NCBI GenBank assembly: GCA_022818135.1
Contig: JAFMSR010000015.1
Location: 18,945,132 to 19,009,131, forward strand
Reading direction: 5' to 3'
Source of the DNA: Saxidomus purpurata
Taxonomy: Eukaryota > Mollusca > Bivalvia > Venerida > Veneridae
DNA length: 64,000 nucleotides
Shown here: piece by piece, positions 1-12,900 of the stretch
How the letters are laid out: each line of letters opens with the position of its first letter
Numbering within the stretch: the first letter of the stretch is position 1
Notes under the pieces: generated by a model
What the model was told of the DNA's origin: nothing
The model's input: the letters and a program-made list of their open reading frames with translations, nothing else
The model's database searches: none
Translations under genes and position numbers: made by a program

Positions 1-905
1 TGAACAAACAGGAACAAGCAGTAAATGAGTTGCAGGCTGAAATTCAAACTAAAGAAAATACTTGTGATAATTTGACACAGAAGTGTGAATCTTTAGAGTC
101 AGAATTAGTGAATGTTTCTGAAGAATTGAAACTTGTGTCAGCGGAGAAGGAGGAAGTAAACAGCAAAAATTTGGATCTATCAAATGAAGTTAAAAAACAA
201 ACCGATGAGTTAAGTAATTTGCAAATACAGTTCAAAGAGCTGTCTGCCCTTAACAGTAAACTTGAAGAAGAGAAGGCTAAATTTGAAAGTGATACTGAAT
301 CAATTAAAGAAACACTTGAATTGGAGTCCAATAAGGCCACAGAACTTGAAGACAAGCTGAAATCATCAATCAGTTCTAGAGAAGAATTGGAAAAACAGAT
401 CAGTGAAATGAAATCTTTTGCAGGAAAGGAACAAAACGATAAAGAGTTGAGTTTACAAAGTGAAATTGATTGCTTGAAAAAGGGGCAAGCTGAGAATGAA
501 AATTTAGTTCAAGAACTTAAAGATAAAGTTGCAGCATTGAGTGAAGAACTACAAAAGGCAACAGATGAAGTAAGATTAATGTCTGACAGTAAAGTGGAAC
601 TGGAAGATAAACTTAAAAATATGCAGAAAGAAGCTGAAAGTCTTAAAACTGATCTTGACACAAAAGTAAATGAACTGGAAAAACTTAATTGTGAAAACAA
701 TGAGCTAAAAGAAGAAGTGAAAGTAGTGCAGTTAGATTCAGCAAATAAACTTGAAAATGCAGAAAAAGCAAGCAAAGACCTGGAAAATAAGTACCTGAAA
801 ATAGAAGAAGAATTGACACTTAAATGCGAAGAATTGGAAGAAAAGATTAGTAAGTTAGATGTCGAAAACAAAGGCAAGGAGCAGGAAAGTACACAGAAAT
901 CAGAG
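1..905 (+). CDS. GCC2: GCC2 large coiled-coil exon (5' end outside window)
   Basis: An open frame runs from base 3 to the donor at 906 (GTAAAG), ending in phase 0. The 301 codons are almost all heptad coiled coil, rich in Glu, Lys and Leu, with no Pro or Gly breaks of note; this is the rod of the golgin. The frame is still open at the first base of the window, so the exon starts upstream. Antisense open frames here, rich in Ser and Leu, are mirror images of the Glu/Lys-rich coil. Confidence 0.9.
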
Positions 906-3900
906 GTAAAGAGTTACTGCATTTGAAATGTTATAACAATTTTAGAATGAGTACTGATGATACATTGATGTAAGACTAGGTACTAATAAGAGTTATTACC
1001 ATGATCATGGGACTGAAACTATCACTTCACCTTAGAGTGTGATGAAATATGAAAAAGCTTTAGAAATATGCTAAACATTGTTGTAAATTCTTGTGTAAAC
1101 ATTTTATAATGAATGTGGATAAGTCACCAAATTCCTATTATTTTCTATTGATGTTATATATGATTTTAATCTAATTTATAATGCGATTTATCAATATTCT
1201 GACTTTCATGGCAAGCAATTGGCACTAATTTTTGGAAACAACAGGGCTGAATTTTGACACAAAAAGAACAGATCAATTGCATAGTTATGTTAGGCCATAT
1301 TGTCCAAGGTATTTACACACTTGGCTCTCAATAACTGCCAGACAGTTTGACCGATACTGAATAAAAAAATGTAATGTTGTCCTCAAAATTTGTCTGTCAA
1401 ATTTGTTTGGACAAACAGGCTTCAGGAAGTCTGGTGATAACATATTTATTCACTGGGTATAAAACAAAAGGGTTTCTTTCTATTTTTCAGAAAATGCTCT
1501 GTAAATTAAGAAAAATTTGTTTGTTTTTTTCCTGTAGAATAATCAATCAGAATTAGATAAACTTAAAGCAGAATTGAAGACAAAAGAAGGCATGTGTAAC
1601 AAACTGAAAACTGTTGCGGTGAAAACGAAGAAGGAGCTGGCAGAAGTAAAAGCAAAGGTAATCATTGTAGTATAGTACAGACTGAAAATCTGTCTCCGGG
1701 TTGACAGTTTATATTATCAACCTGGTCACCATGGTCACAGCACTGAAGGAAGCTGGAAACAACTTCAGATTGATTGACGTGCACTCAAACCTGTCATTAG
1801 GGGCCAGTCAATGTATGCATAAAAATGGCAACTTGAATCAGGGGCTGTCTAAGACAGGTGTTTTTAATATAAAGATGGTTTGTCAGTACTGTAAATCATG
1901 AAATATCCATGAGAAATATATTTTCGCAAGTGCATTCTTTGGCGAATTCAACATTGCGCTAATTCAAAGTTCTCTGGCATTGAACAATTTCCAGAACTAT
2001 ATGTGATTGCTTGTTTTGAATTCATGGTTTCTCAAATTGGTCGGGAGATCAACAATTGTGAAAGTGATTTACAGTACAGCTCTAGGCAGGTATTTGTGTA
2101 ATTGAGGTGACCACTAACTCAGGTTCAGCTGTATTCAAATGACTGTCAAGAAAGTGTTCAGTACTGACAAACTTATTAACACAGACCGCTAGTCAGAAGA
2201 AAATAAATCTGTCCTTACACAAATGGTATCTATTCATTGTGAATTGTGGTATTACAGCATTAACTGTTCACTGCTACCAGTGACTTCTAGCTGGTTTTGT
2301 ACTAGCTAGAAGGTATTTGTTTGATGGTATTAAAACACATGTAGTACAAATGTAATAGATTACCCTGTAATCAATGTTTTTGGTAACATTAGGCAAAACC
2401 TTTAGCGGATCATTAACAGTAATTGATTGATTGATAAGAGATAGTACATGCATATTGTAGGGTAGACACCTGTTTGTATATAAGTATGGCACTACACTTG
2501 TCCTGATAACCTGTTAATTCACAAAAATAAATCTGTAAAAATGGGCAAAAAATTCTGCATAGATGTCTGAATTCATGACCAGATGACAGTGTTGTTGCTG
2601 ACCCTGCTGCATTTTCCAAAAATTTTCTGTCTACATTTTAGTTGGACTTGTTCATCTATTGTTTGTATGGGCTCTCAATGCATATATTTAGTACCAAAAT
2701 AGCATACACTCTAAAATGATAAGACTACATGACAAGGCTAGTTGTCTACCCTGCAAAACAGAACTACCCGTCTCCTGAAATATGACTTAAAGCATCTACA
2801 AAGTAGCATTGAGCACATGTATCTTTTTTCAGTTCACTGCACAGGGTGAGGAACTCCTCCAGATGAAATCTAGCAGTGTAACATTACAGCAGGAATTTGA
2901 CTCCATCATGAAAGACAAGGACAATAACTATGAAGAAACTGTAAAGGTAATGCTAAAATAGTGGGTTCTTTATTCCAAATTCTAAGTTAAAATCTAAGAA
3001 TTCTAAGCTAAAATGTAAGGAGTCTTGAGCTAAAATCTAAGGATTCCAAGTTAAAATCTAAGGATTCTAAGCTGAAATCTAAAGATACTAAGCTAAAATC
3101 TAAGGATTCTTAGTTAAAATCTAAAGATACTAAGCTAAAATCTAAGGATTCTTAGTTAAAATCTAAAGATACTAAGCTAAAATCTAAGGATTCTTAGTTA
3201 AAATCTAAGAATTCTAAGCTAAAATTTAAGGAATAGTCTCTTGTAATTAAGAAATGACGTAATTTCAAGGAGAAACAACTATTGCGGGAATTTGCATTGA
3301 AAAGAATCACAAACAGTTTGTAATATAAAACATTTTAAATCGTTGCAGAATCTGAAGGAGAAGCGTGACACACTTTCTAAACAGCTTGAAGAAATAACGA
3401 AGGAAAGAGACAGCTTTAAGGCAGACTTTGAGAAGACTTTGCAACAACTGACTGATCTAAAAACCAATATGGCAGACCTGAAAGCACAAAAAGATCAGCT
3501 CGTGTCAGGAAAGGAATCGCTCAATACTCAGTTAAAGGTGGGTCAGCGACCAATATGGATAGATAGATGTGTTTCTATGTAGGTGTATGAATCCATATAG
3601 CCTAAATTTTGTTAACTTGTATGTCTCAGAGGAAATAGGAGTTGATACAAAAATTAAAAAAAAAAAATCTTTTTCAGCTGTGAAGTTGCTTTCTGAATTT
3701 CATGAGATAGAAAGCTGTGTTAAATGCCCAACCAGGGGTTGCATAAATTTGTTGTCTGAATAGCTGAATGCAATCATGATCAGACGGCATGGATATACAG
3801 ACTGATCATGATCTACACTGGTCTCAAATTCAGAAAATATTTGCAATGAGCTAGGAAAATTACAATTACAAGACTTAAACCTAACACCTGTTTCAGATGG

Positions 3901-6900
3901 TCTTATCTTGTGATGTGTGAATTGTTAGCTTTGTTGTGGGTTTTTTTCAGTCACAGGAGAAAGTAGAGCAGGAGCTGGAAGCAACTAAGATACAGAAAGA
4001 TGAACTCAACAAGGTTTGTGTATTGATACTGTTAAACATGTACATGTATGTACCTCACACTTCAGGTACTACCAGTATTAACACAAAATGATGAAAGTTG
4101 AAGGTTAAAGTGGAATTATGCGCATTTTTTTCAAGTAAAAATCCAGCTGAAATAGGTGTGTGTACAAAAGGGTAGAGGAAATAGTAGCTTTTAACCAAAT
4201 ACACCAAACTCTTCCCGCTACTAGTATAAAATAATAACTTTTCAAATATTGATTTTCTTATTTTGACTGGGAGAGTCTTTTTAGAAAAAAAACAACTGCA
4301 TGCAGGAGTTGCATCCCTTCCACTGCCGAAATCTCTACCAACAACAACAACGACACAATCCACTATCATTTTATCAGTCCGATTTTTTATTTGTAAAGCA
4401 CCAACTTCAAATGCTAATGCGGCATTATCATTAATTTAACACATTTCAATGCACAGCGACCAAAAATTGCTTTTATAAAATTTCACCAAAAATACACGAT
4501 GTGCAGTAAGATGCGCATAATGTCACTTTAACGCATTTAGAAATTGTCACCTGATAATAATAATAATTTACAAGTAACTAAGAAATAAGTTTCAGACCGT
4601 CCAAAAATTCAGTAGAGATTTGTACTTTTACACTTTGTTAAAACTCCTATGCTGTGATTTTTAGACTGACAGCCTAATGGCTTATAATGCTCTGTTCAGG
4701 TTTTGAAAAGTTTGTCAGGATTTTTGCCAAAAATAGTGGTTTTAGAGCAGAAAACGAAGGGTTAAAATTCCTGCTGCCAATTTAAAATTTCCTTTTCTAC
4801 TTTGTAAAATTTGGTAATATTGGGGAATGTCATTTGGGAGGTCATGCAGTTAAAACATGTGTTATCAAATTTCTGTTTTTTTTGCAACATCTGACCTAGG
4901 CTTTCAAGTATGGCCTAAAATCTGGGTATAAATCATATTTTTGTGCTCCAAAAAACTAAGACATTTTATGAAATAGTCCATAATTGATACCTATATTTTC
5001 TCAAGAGTCAATACATGTACATGTAACTGTCTAATACCTTGAATTGGTTGTTAGCTAAAACAAAGAAATAATTAACTGTATTGTATATTAATAGGAAAAA
5101 CAGCAGTTACAGAGCAAGGTGAAAGAACTGGAAGATAAACAGAAGACAGAAGAGGAGAAACAAAAAAGAGTGACAGAAGGATTGCAACAACAAATGCAAG
5201 AAATGCAAAAGAAATTGGAAAATGCCCACAAGGTAATTGATCATTTTTTCAGTGATTAGTTATTATTAACTTAAAGACATTTCATTAGTCAGTCCACTTT
5301 ACCTTGTCTGCTCTTCATCTCTGTAACCCCTTTTTGCATTTTCATCAAACTTGGTTGAAAACCTTTGTATGAAGTCTAGTTGTGTATATTGTAATTTCGG
5401 GTCATCATTATTGTTAAGTGTTAAGGTCACAGGGGTCTGAAATTTGAAAATTTTGTCCACTCTTCATCTCTAAAACTCCTTGTTGGATTTTCATCAAACA
5501 TGGAGGGAGGCATCAGTATGATGTGTAGTTGTGCAAATTATAATTTGGGGTCATATAGGTCAAGGTCACAGGGGCCTGAAATAAGAAATTGTCCACTCTC
5601 CTAAACACTATATTGTACATATTAGAATTTCGCATCACTTATGTGGTTCTTACCCCAGTGAGTTTAATTTTTTGGAGGAGCAGTCTTACCTTAGTGAGTT
5701 TTTTCCTTTGGGAGGGATTGGAGCAGGAGGGAGATGTGATGAAAATTTTTTCTCCAAAAAACAATTCTAGTTTAGTTTCTGCTTATAATAGAAACTATAA
5801 GCATTTATACAAATGTGAAAAACATGTTTCAATAAGTGTCTTTTACATGAAAATAGCTTAATTTTACATTTGCACAAAATTGAATACGTTTATGGAAACT
5901 CACACATACATTGTATACAGGAAGCCAGCCAGAGTAATATGATGGACCTGGAAATAGCAGACTATGAAAGAACTGTCCAAGCACTTAATTGGCAAGTCAG
6001 TGCAAAAGACACAGAAATGACAGAACTGAAAACGGAAGTAGAGAGACTTGAGGCCCGGACAAAAACTTTGCAAGAAGAAATTGGTACGTACACATGGTTT
6101 TTGAAGTTAGTTTAGTGTTATATAATTGTAGCAGAATTCCTTCCTATTGTTACTTTATTGTCAAGTTTTTGGATGAGTATCTATAAACCAGGTTTCTGAC
6201 TGCTTTGCCAAGGGTGTGAAGTAGAATAATCCAAGTGGGAATGGATGTGTTTCTCACTATTGTCCTATGGTGTGTGTCTTTTCCCTAACTATTGTCCTAT
6301 GGTGTGTGTCTTTTCCCTAACTATTGTCCTGTGGTGTGTGTCTTTTCCCTAACTATTGTCTGGTAGGGAGCATAGGTTGATTCTTATCAGGCTGCATGAA
6401 TTTTGAGTTTTGTGCCAACTTTATATGTAGAGAAGTCAATTTTTTTTTTTCAAGAGTTTGTTTTGGTTTATACTAATTTGTTTTAGCTTGATTGTGAAGA
6501 AAGCTTGTAGCTTATCGAGTCACTCTCGAGTCGGCTTCCTGGAAAAACCAGTACTGGTGTCATATGAGGAAGTACGGTCGTGACCCCAGTGGGGCTCAAA
6601 CCCGCAACCTTCTGGATGAGTGGCCGACACCTTAACCTCTACACCACCGCACCCTTCCCAAATTTGTTTGTTTTGAATGAAATACTTTGCAGTAAGTTGA
6701 AACAGCTTGCCACATATTACAGCCACTTACACAAACAGGGCATGTAAGGACTGAGTAGACTGTAGGCCTACTTCAACCATCTCTTTAAAAGAGGACTAAA
6801 AGGGTTCAGTACTGCCGGGCAATATACACAATAACTTCGAACTTATTAAATTGGTTCCTCTGAAGTTCTGAGGTTGATATTGAGCAAACATGCAAACAAA

Positions 6901-9900
6901 AGTGGTATTTAATTACAGATGCTGTGGAGGAGCAGAGAGTACAAGCTGACGAAAGAGGAAACAAGTTGAAACAGCTTCTTGTCAAAGCTAAGAAAGAGAT
7001 AGCTGATGCAAAGAAATTGGAAACAGAACAAAGAAGTTCAGATGCTCAACTACGAGGTCAGACAGAGAGACTTCAGCAACATGTTGAAGAACTAAAGGTA
7101 ATGATACACCACTACTAAACCTAGAAACTAGTGATAAGGGATATACGAAAGGAGATAAATTAAAACTTTTGGCAGGTTTGAGATATGTTATAAAGGAGTA
7201 CCACTATGCAATGTTGTAAATTAAAGAGAATAGTATCAGTTTTATGTTTTTAAGTACATGAAAAATAACAATGCACAAAAATTTACAGATATTTCCAAAC
7301 AAAGTTCATTCAGAAGAATCACATAATTTTCCCATTATTGAATTTCAAGTGGTACAAAGTGTATATCTAAAAACACATTCAATCAAAGATTTGTATGTAA
7401 ATTTCCCTATATATGTTCATACATCTTGAAATTGGAGAAAAAAAACATCTGCAGTTGTTCACATGAAGGTAAAGAGAAAGGTGTTGTCAAGCACATTCAA
7501 ATGGAATCTTGTGTTTGAGGCCAGAATGATAGTCAATTGTACAGTCCTTTTCTGCTTAAATTTCTATACTGTAACCATAGAAACTAGTTCTAACTGACTG
7601 ACCTTCCTTCTTTATGACCTAGACCTTACTTGAATCCATTGCTCTATTTTTTCCTAGGTGCAAATTGCATCAGTCTCTGCAGAGAAGCAGAGAATAGAAG
7701 AGAGGCTACGTAACCATAGCGACAGTCAGCAGAAGACAATAAGATCGTTAGAGAGTCGGTTGACGTCTGCTCAGTCTGACCTTGACCTTGCCAAGAGTGA
7801 ATTAGCAGCATCACAGGCCGATTATGAAGGTTATAAGGTAACGTGTTTTTTCACCGAATATTTTTTATTTACTGAATTTTATTTCATTGTAAATTTTTGC
7901 TTTACTTCAAATGTCTGAAAACAAATTTCATGAAAATAGTCCATAGGAATGGTCTATGATCAGGTTGTGTTTTGTTTGATCTTAAATTGATAGTTTTGCA
8001 AAAGACAAACAAATTACTATAGAAATTGTTGTCTATTACATATACAGGTAACTATATGGGGTATATTTGAAGGGGTTTGCTTTTTATTAGCTCATCTGAA
8101 TTAGAAAAAAAATCTTTGAAGTGCGTCTTCTCATGAACCCCTAGTTGAAAGTCACCAAACTTGCTCTGTAGCATCTTTGCATAGGCCTCTTTTCAAAAAT
8201 AGGAAACCCGTCTGGTCAACTGCTCACAGGGGCAGCTTTTGAGATAAGTGACTTAGTGCCAACTTGGCTCTCTTCAAATAGTTGAATGTATGGATAGCTT
8301 TTAAAAAATTAAGATTAAATGTTATAACATTGTGATTATAAGTTCATACCCTTAGCTGTTATATTTTTGCCATTTATATGCACTTACAGATATGTGTTTA
8401 CACCTTTTTTATACTAATTTATTTAAGGTCAATTGTGAAACAAGTTATACAACCTATATTAATCACTCTGAGTATGAGAGAAGAAAAGCCAATTTCCCTT
8501 TCACTGCTGAGTGCCAAGCAAGGGAGCTACTGGTACCATTTTTTACGTCTTAGGTATGAGGCGACCAGGGAGTGAACACATGACCTCCTGCACTCAAAGT
8601 AGGCACTCTACCACTAGGCTACCGGCAAGGTTTAAAAGTGTTTACACCTATATTTTCAGGTGAGAGTGCACAGTGTGCTGAAACAGCAGAAAACGAATAA
8701 AGGGCCGAATGACAATCACAATGACAGTGACAAGTTAGAGAGGTATTTACTTTCATACATTTGTACTAAAATTCATGCAAATCTTGTAAAATGTGATCAG
8801 CTGCCATGTCATGTCTCTAAAGTTCCCATTATTTGGTGGCAAAATCTTTGTGATATTAAGAATTGTTGTAAAACTAAAAGCACTGGTCAAAAGTAACATT
8901 TTTAGTTTCAATGAAGTCTCAAGTATTGAATAATTGCAAACAATTACTGACTTGCAGTATTAGAAAATGTTGTATTATAATTTGGTGTTTTATTTAAGGG
9001 GATGTCATTTCTCTACAATTGATAGATACTTCTTCAGCATTGCTTTATCCTCCAATGATTTGTCTAATCATTTCTAATAAGTAAAATTTTCTTATGCAAA
9101 TACAGTAAAACTTTGTTAACTGGGGCATCAATAACTCGAGAACCCGGGATTACTCGAGGACTCCTGTCGGTCATGGCCATTTTCCCTATATGTTTAACCA
9201 GAAATCACCATGGATGACCCGTAATGAGTTATATCAATTTTCTTTCAGAGACAGGTTAGAAAGGGTGATAGAACAGTTGAAAGCTAAGCTTGAGGAATTA
9301 AAGTGAGTATAAACAAATTGTAGGACTTGCAGAATACATAGAGGATAATTGTTGGTTTTGGTGTAATATCACATTATAATTTCACCGAGTGGGCACCAAA
9401 AGCAATAATTTCACGAGTGGCACAGCCACAAGTGAAAATAACTACTTTTGGTGTTCACGAGTGAAATAAACGTGAGATCAGTTTATCTCAGAATCAGATT
9501 TTATCTTGTTTGATCCATAACTTTGTAGGTGCTGATACACTGGTCATGTTGCTCTACTGAAACACACGTGGTTCATCTGCAGTTGACTAATTTTGCAGAC
9601 ATAACAACATAAATTTAATTTATCACTACATGAAAACTGTTGCAAGGGGAGAAAACTCCACCCAAATCAGAAATTGTTAATAGATAGCACATATTAAGTA
9701 ACACATTTCTGTTATGTTTTGCAGCGATTCTTTGGAGAATGCTAAGAGAGAGAATGATCTATTACAAGATGAGCATGACCGACTGGCACAGAGATATAAC
9801 AAATCAATACAGGATCTACATGATAAGGAAGATACATACAGGAAAAGGTAAATCCTAGTCTGGTCATATTTTCTCACGCCTTTAACCCATTATTATTTTA

Positions 9901-12900
9901 TGTTTTTCGGTGGTTTGTCAAAGTAAAATGGTGGATTATATCCCGATACACTCATTGTCTACTCAGTGAAAATTATCAAAATATGTTAACCGGATTAAAG
10001 TCAAAAAAGTATACCGAGCGTAATGAATGCTGGAAACTATACAACGATGGCATCGTTAAAATGACGTCACGTTTTCTACGCTTTCTGATGACATTTCCCG
10101 CGATTTTTTATTCCCTGGGGGAAGTACGTGATTCTGACTTTGTGAACAGTGCAGATCATGATCATCGATGCAATTTGATTATGATTGGTTCTGTTTGAAA
10201 TTCAGTCAGTAAATATTCACAGAACACCCCTGTGAACAATTAATGGTACTGTCCTAAATGTAGGGCGGGCAAGTCCATTTTAGAAATTTAGCAGAATCAG
10301 CTTTGTGTCTGTATAAACTTGAGATACCCTTTGTTAAATGTGCTTGATATATATTTGTTGTTGTTTTTCTGAGATGGATATTGTTGGAAGTCAGTTATAA
10401 ATTGTATCCATTGAAATGATATTGGAATTTCTTTAAAACGTATTCATTGCACTCATTACATTTAAAATGTTATAAAAACTTTTTTGTTCCTGTTTTTGTT
10501 AGTATTAAATGTCAGTTTTGGGCCTGAAAATGGAGCTGAGTGTGTGATAAAATAATGTTACCAGATGTTTACTGGTTGTTTCGGGAACTGTGTTTCTTCT
10601 GTTATAGACAAGTGGTGTATGAGAATTTATTTTGTATCAAGATATTTGTCTTGCTTTCAGGATTGAAGAAGTAAATCAGGAGAAATCCCTGGCACTGTCA
10701 GATCAGATGCAGACAATCAAACAACTATCAGCACAAAAAGAGTCTCTTACACAGTCATTTAAGGTTAGTCCGTTTCACACATTATGCTCTTTTTGTGTTA
10801 TTTTGAAACTGACTTGGTGATTAAGTTGTCAGGGTCACTGACTTGAAATCAAACGTAACTTCTCATGGACCATGTCTCATTATGTGAGTTGGGAGGACAT
10901 GGAGTCCAGTACTGGTCCGTCCAAGGAACTATGGTCAGGTAAATTTATTGCTAATAAATAACTAGAAGACTATTGAAATGTGTAACAAACTACAAGAAAA
11001 CCAAACTATTTTTTTTAAAGACACTGTCCTATTTCTAGTGTCTATTTCAGACACAATTTTAACAGTCTAGTGGCCGTGACATAACAGGTATTTGCCAGTG
11101 GTTTGTAGTTAGTTGGAAACACAGAAGTATTTATGCTGATATTATATTACTGGTAATACAAAAAGTAGTTGCAAAACATACATTTGTGAAAATTTATAGA
11201 AGTATTTTCGATTGAGTACTGGTATTTATTGTTTGAATAGAAAAGGGATCTTTAAATGCCTCGTTTGTAGTTTATTATACATACCAGAAAATGTCTCAAG
11301 TGTTGCTTTTGGTTTGGTGTTATTAAAAACAATAGGAAATTGTGTAAAACATAAAAGAAACAAAACTATTGAACAGAGATAAGGTTATAATATTTCTTCT
11401 AAAGGAACAATTGAGATCCACACATGAAGATCAGCAGAGAAGTGTGGAACTTTTACAATCACAGATCGACTCCATCGACCGGGAAAACATCCGTCTGCAG
11501 CGGGATCTACAAAACATGCAAAAGAATGCCACGTCACCACGGCAACAGATTGAGAAAGACAAATCAGTCACTCCGACACCACCAGAGTTTGTGCAGGATT
11601 TTAGACATATAGAAAGACAAGAAGGAGAGGGCTCGGAAATTGTGGACCCTGAACCGTGTCCGAGGGTAAACTAGTCTTTATCTAGAAGTTTTGTTTTTGT
11701 GGATCTAAGAAGTGTGCAAATAGTGCACAATTTTGTTTGTTATCCACAGTTAAGTGTCAAATGTGCTAAAAATATTTTTGTTAGCTTTTGGAGTAATGAA
11801 ATAAGTTGCTTTTCTTTGAAATTGAATGTGTTTACTTTTACTGTCAGTTGAGAACAGAATTTGTGAGAATATCATACTGTAATCCAGTATAAAATAAACT
11901 TTCAGGTTAAGTTACCCAAGCCTAGTGCAGGAATAATGCCCCTTGATCAACTTCTAACCACAGATATGGAGGACACTGTCAGTAAGTATACCAACTTCTC
12001 TTTTACTTTCTTCGCAAAAAATAATCAGATTTTTTACCCGACAGTGCTTTTGCTTTTAAAGTGTTAGGAGCACTTTGAATTTACTGAGATAGAAAAATAT
12101 GTTTACTGATAGGACAATTATAAAATGTGTTCTGTTCACTCGAACACAATGTTGATATAATTATGTCCTTCTATCATATTCAAGTTTCTTCTTCATTAAA
12201 AAGATTTGTTAGAAGCCCTTTCATATTTTTTTGCAGTATCATTGAAAAAATACTGCGCTATATTTTGAAGATGAACTTACCGTTTTAAAAAGCAATATTT
12301 AGAATATGTTTCTGGTACAAATAAAGGTCAGTTTTGCTGGTAAGACATCTTTGTTGTAAAATAAAAGCTACTTGTAATGTGACAACCAAAGTGCTCCAGG
12401 GACTTTAAACAAGATTTAAGGAAGAAGAGTCAGCGATTGTAATGCAAGCTTTCCACGAGATAAAAATTAAACTTCAAATATCTTAGTCTAAATAAGGCAG
12501 TTTTCAAAGAATGTGCATGTTACTAAAACCCTTTATTTCTTACTGTGTTTGTATATGTAACAAAGTGTAACATACTTTTACTTTTTCATTGAAATATATA
12601 TCTGCTAGCTGTTTATGCTAGAAAACTTTCGTTTGAACTTCTGTCGCAATTTTGTCAGTGTTTTAAATTAAAGGATAGAAAAGTGTGTGAATGCATAATC
12701 CGTTAAAAATTAGCGAAAATTCAACAGATAGTTACAGGTTAAACATAATTGATGGACCATTATATTCAGAGATATAGACTGAGTGCCGAGATGAAGAAAG
12801 TTATTTATAGATTGTAACATGATTTCAGGTATAACAAGTTCACATGTAGACGTTGATGCCTTGCAAGATAAATTGACGAAAGAAATGAAACAGAACGAAC

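Noticed and set aside
44..877. Long - strand frames rich in Ser and Leu opposite the first GCC2 exon
   Set aside because: They are the antisense of Glu/Lys-rich coiled-coil codons.
2975..3232. CRISPR-like array
   Set aside because: Contiguous 21-bp minisatellite without spacers, in an intron of a eukaryotic gene.
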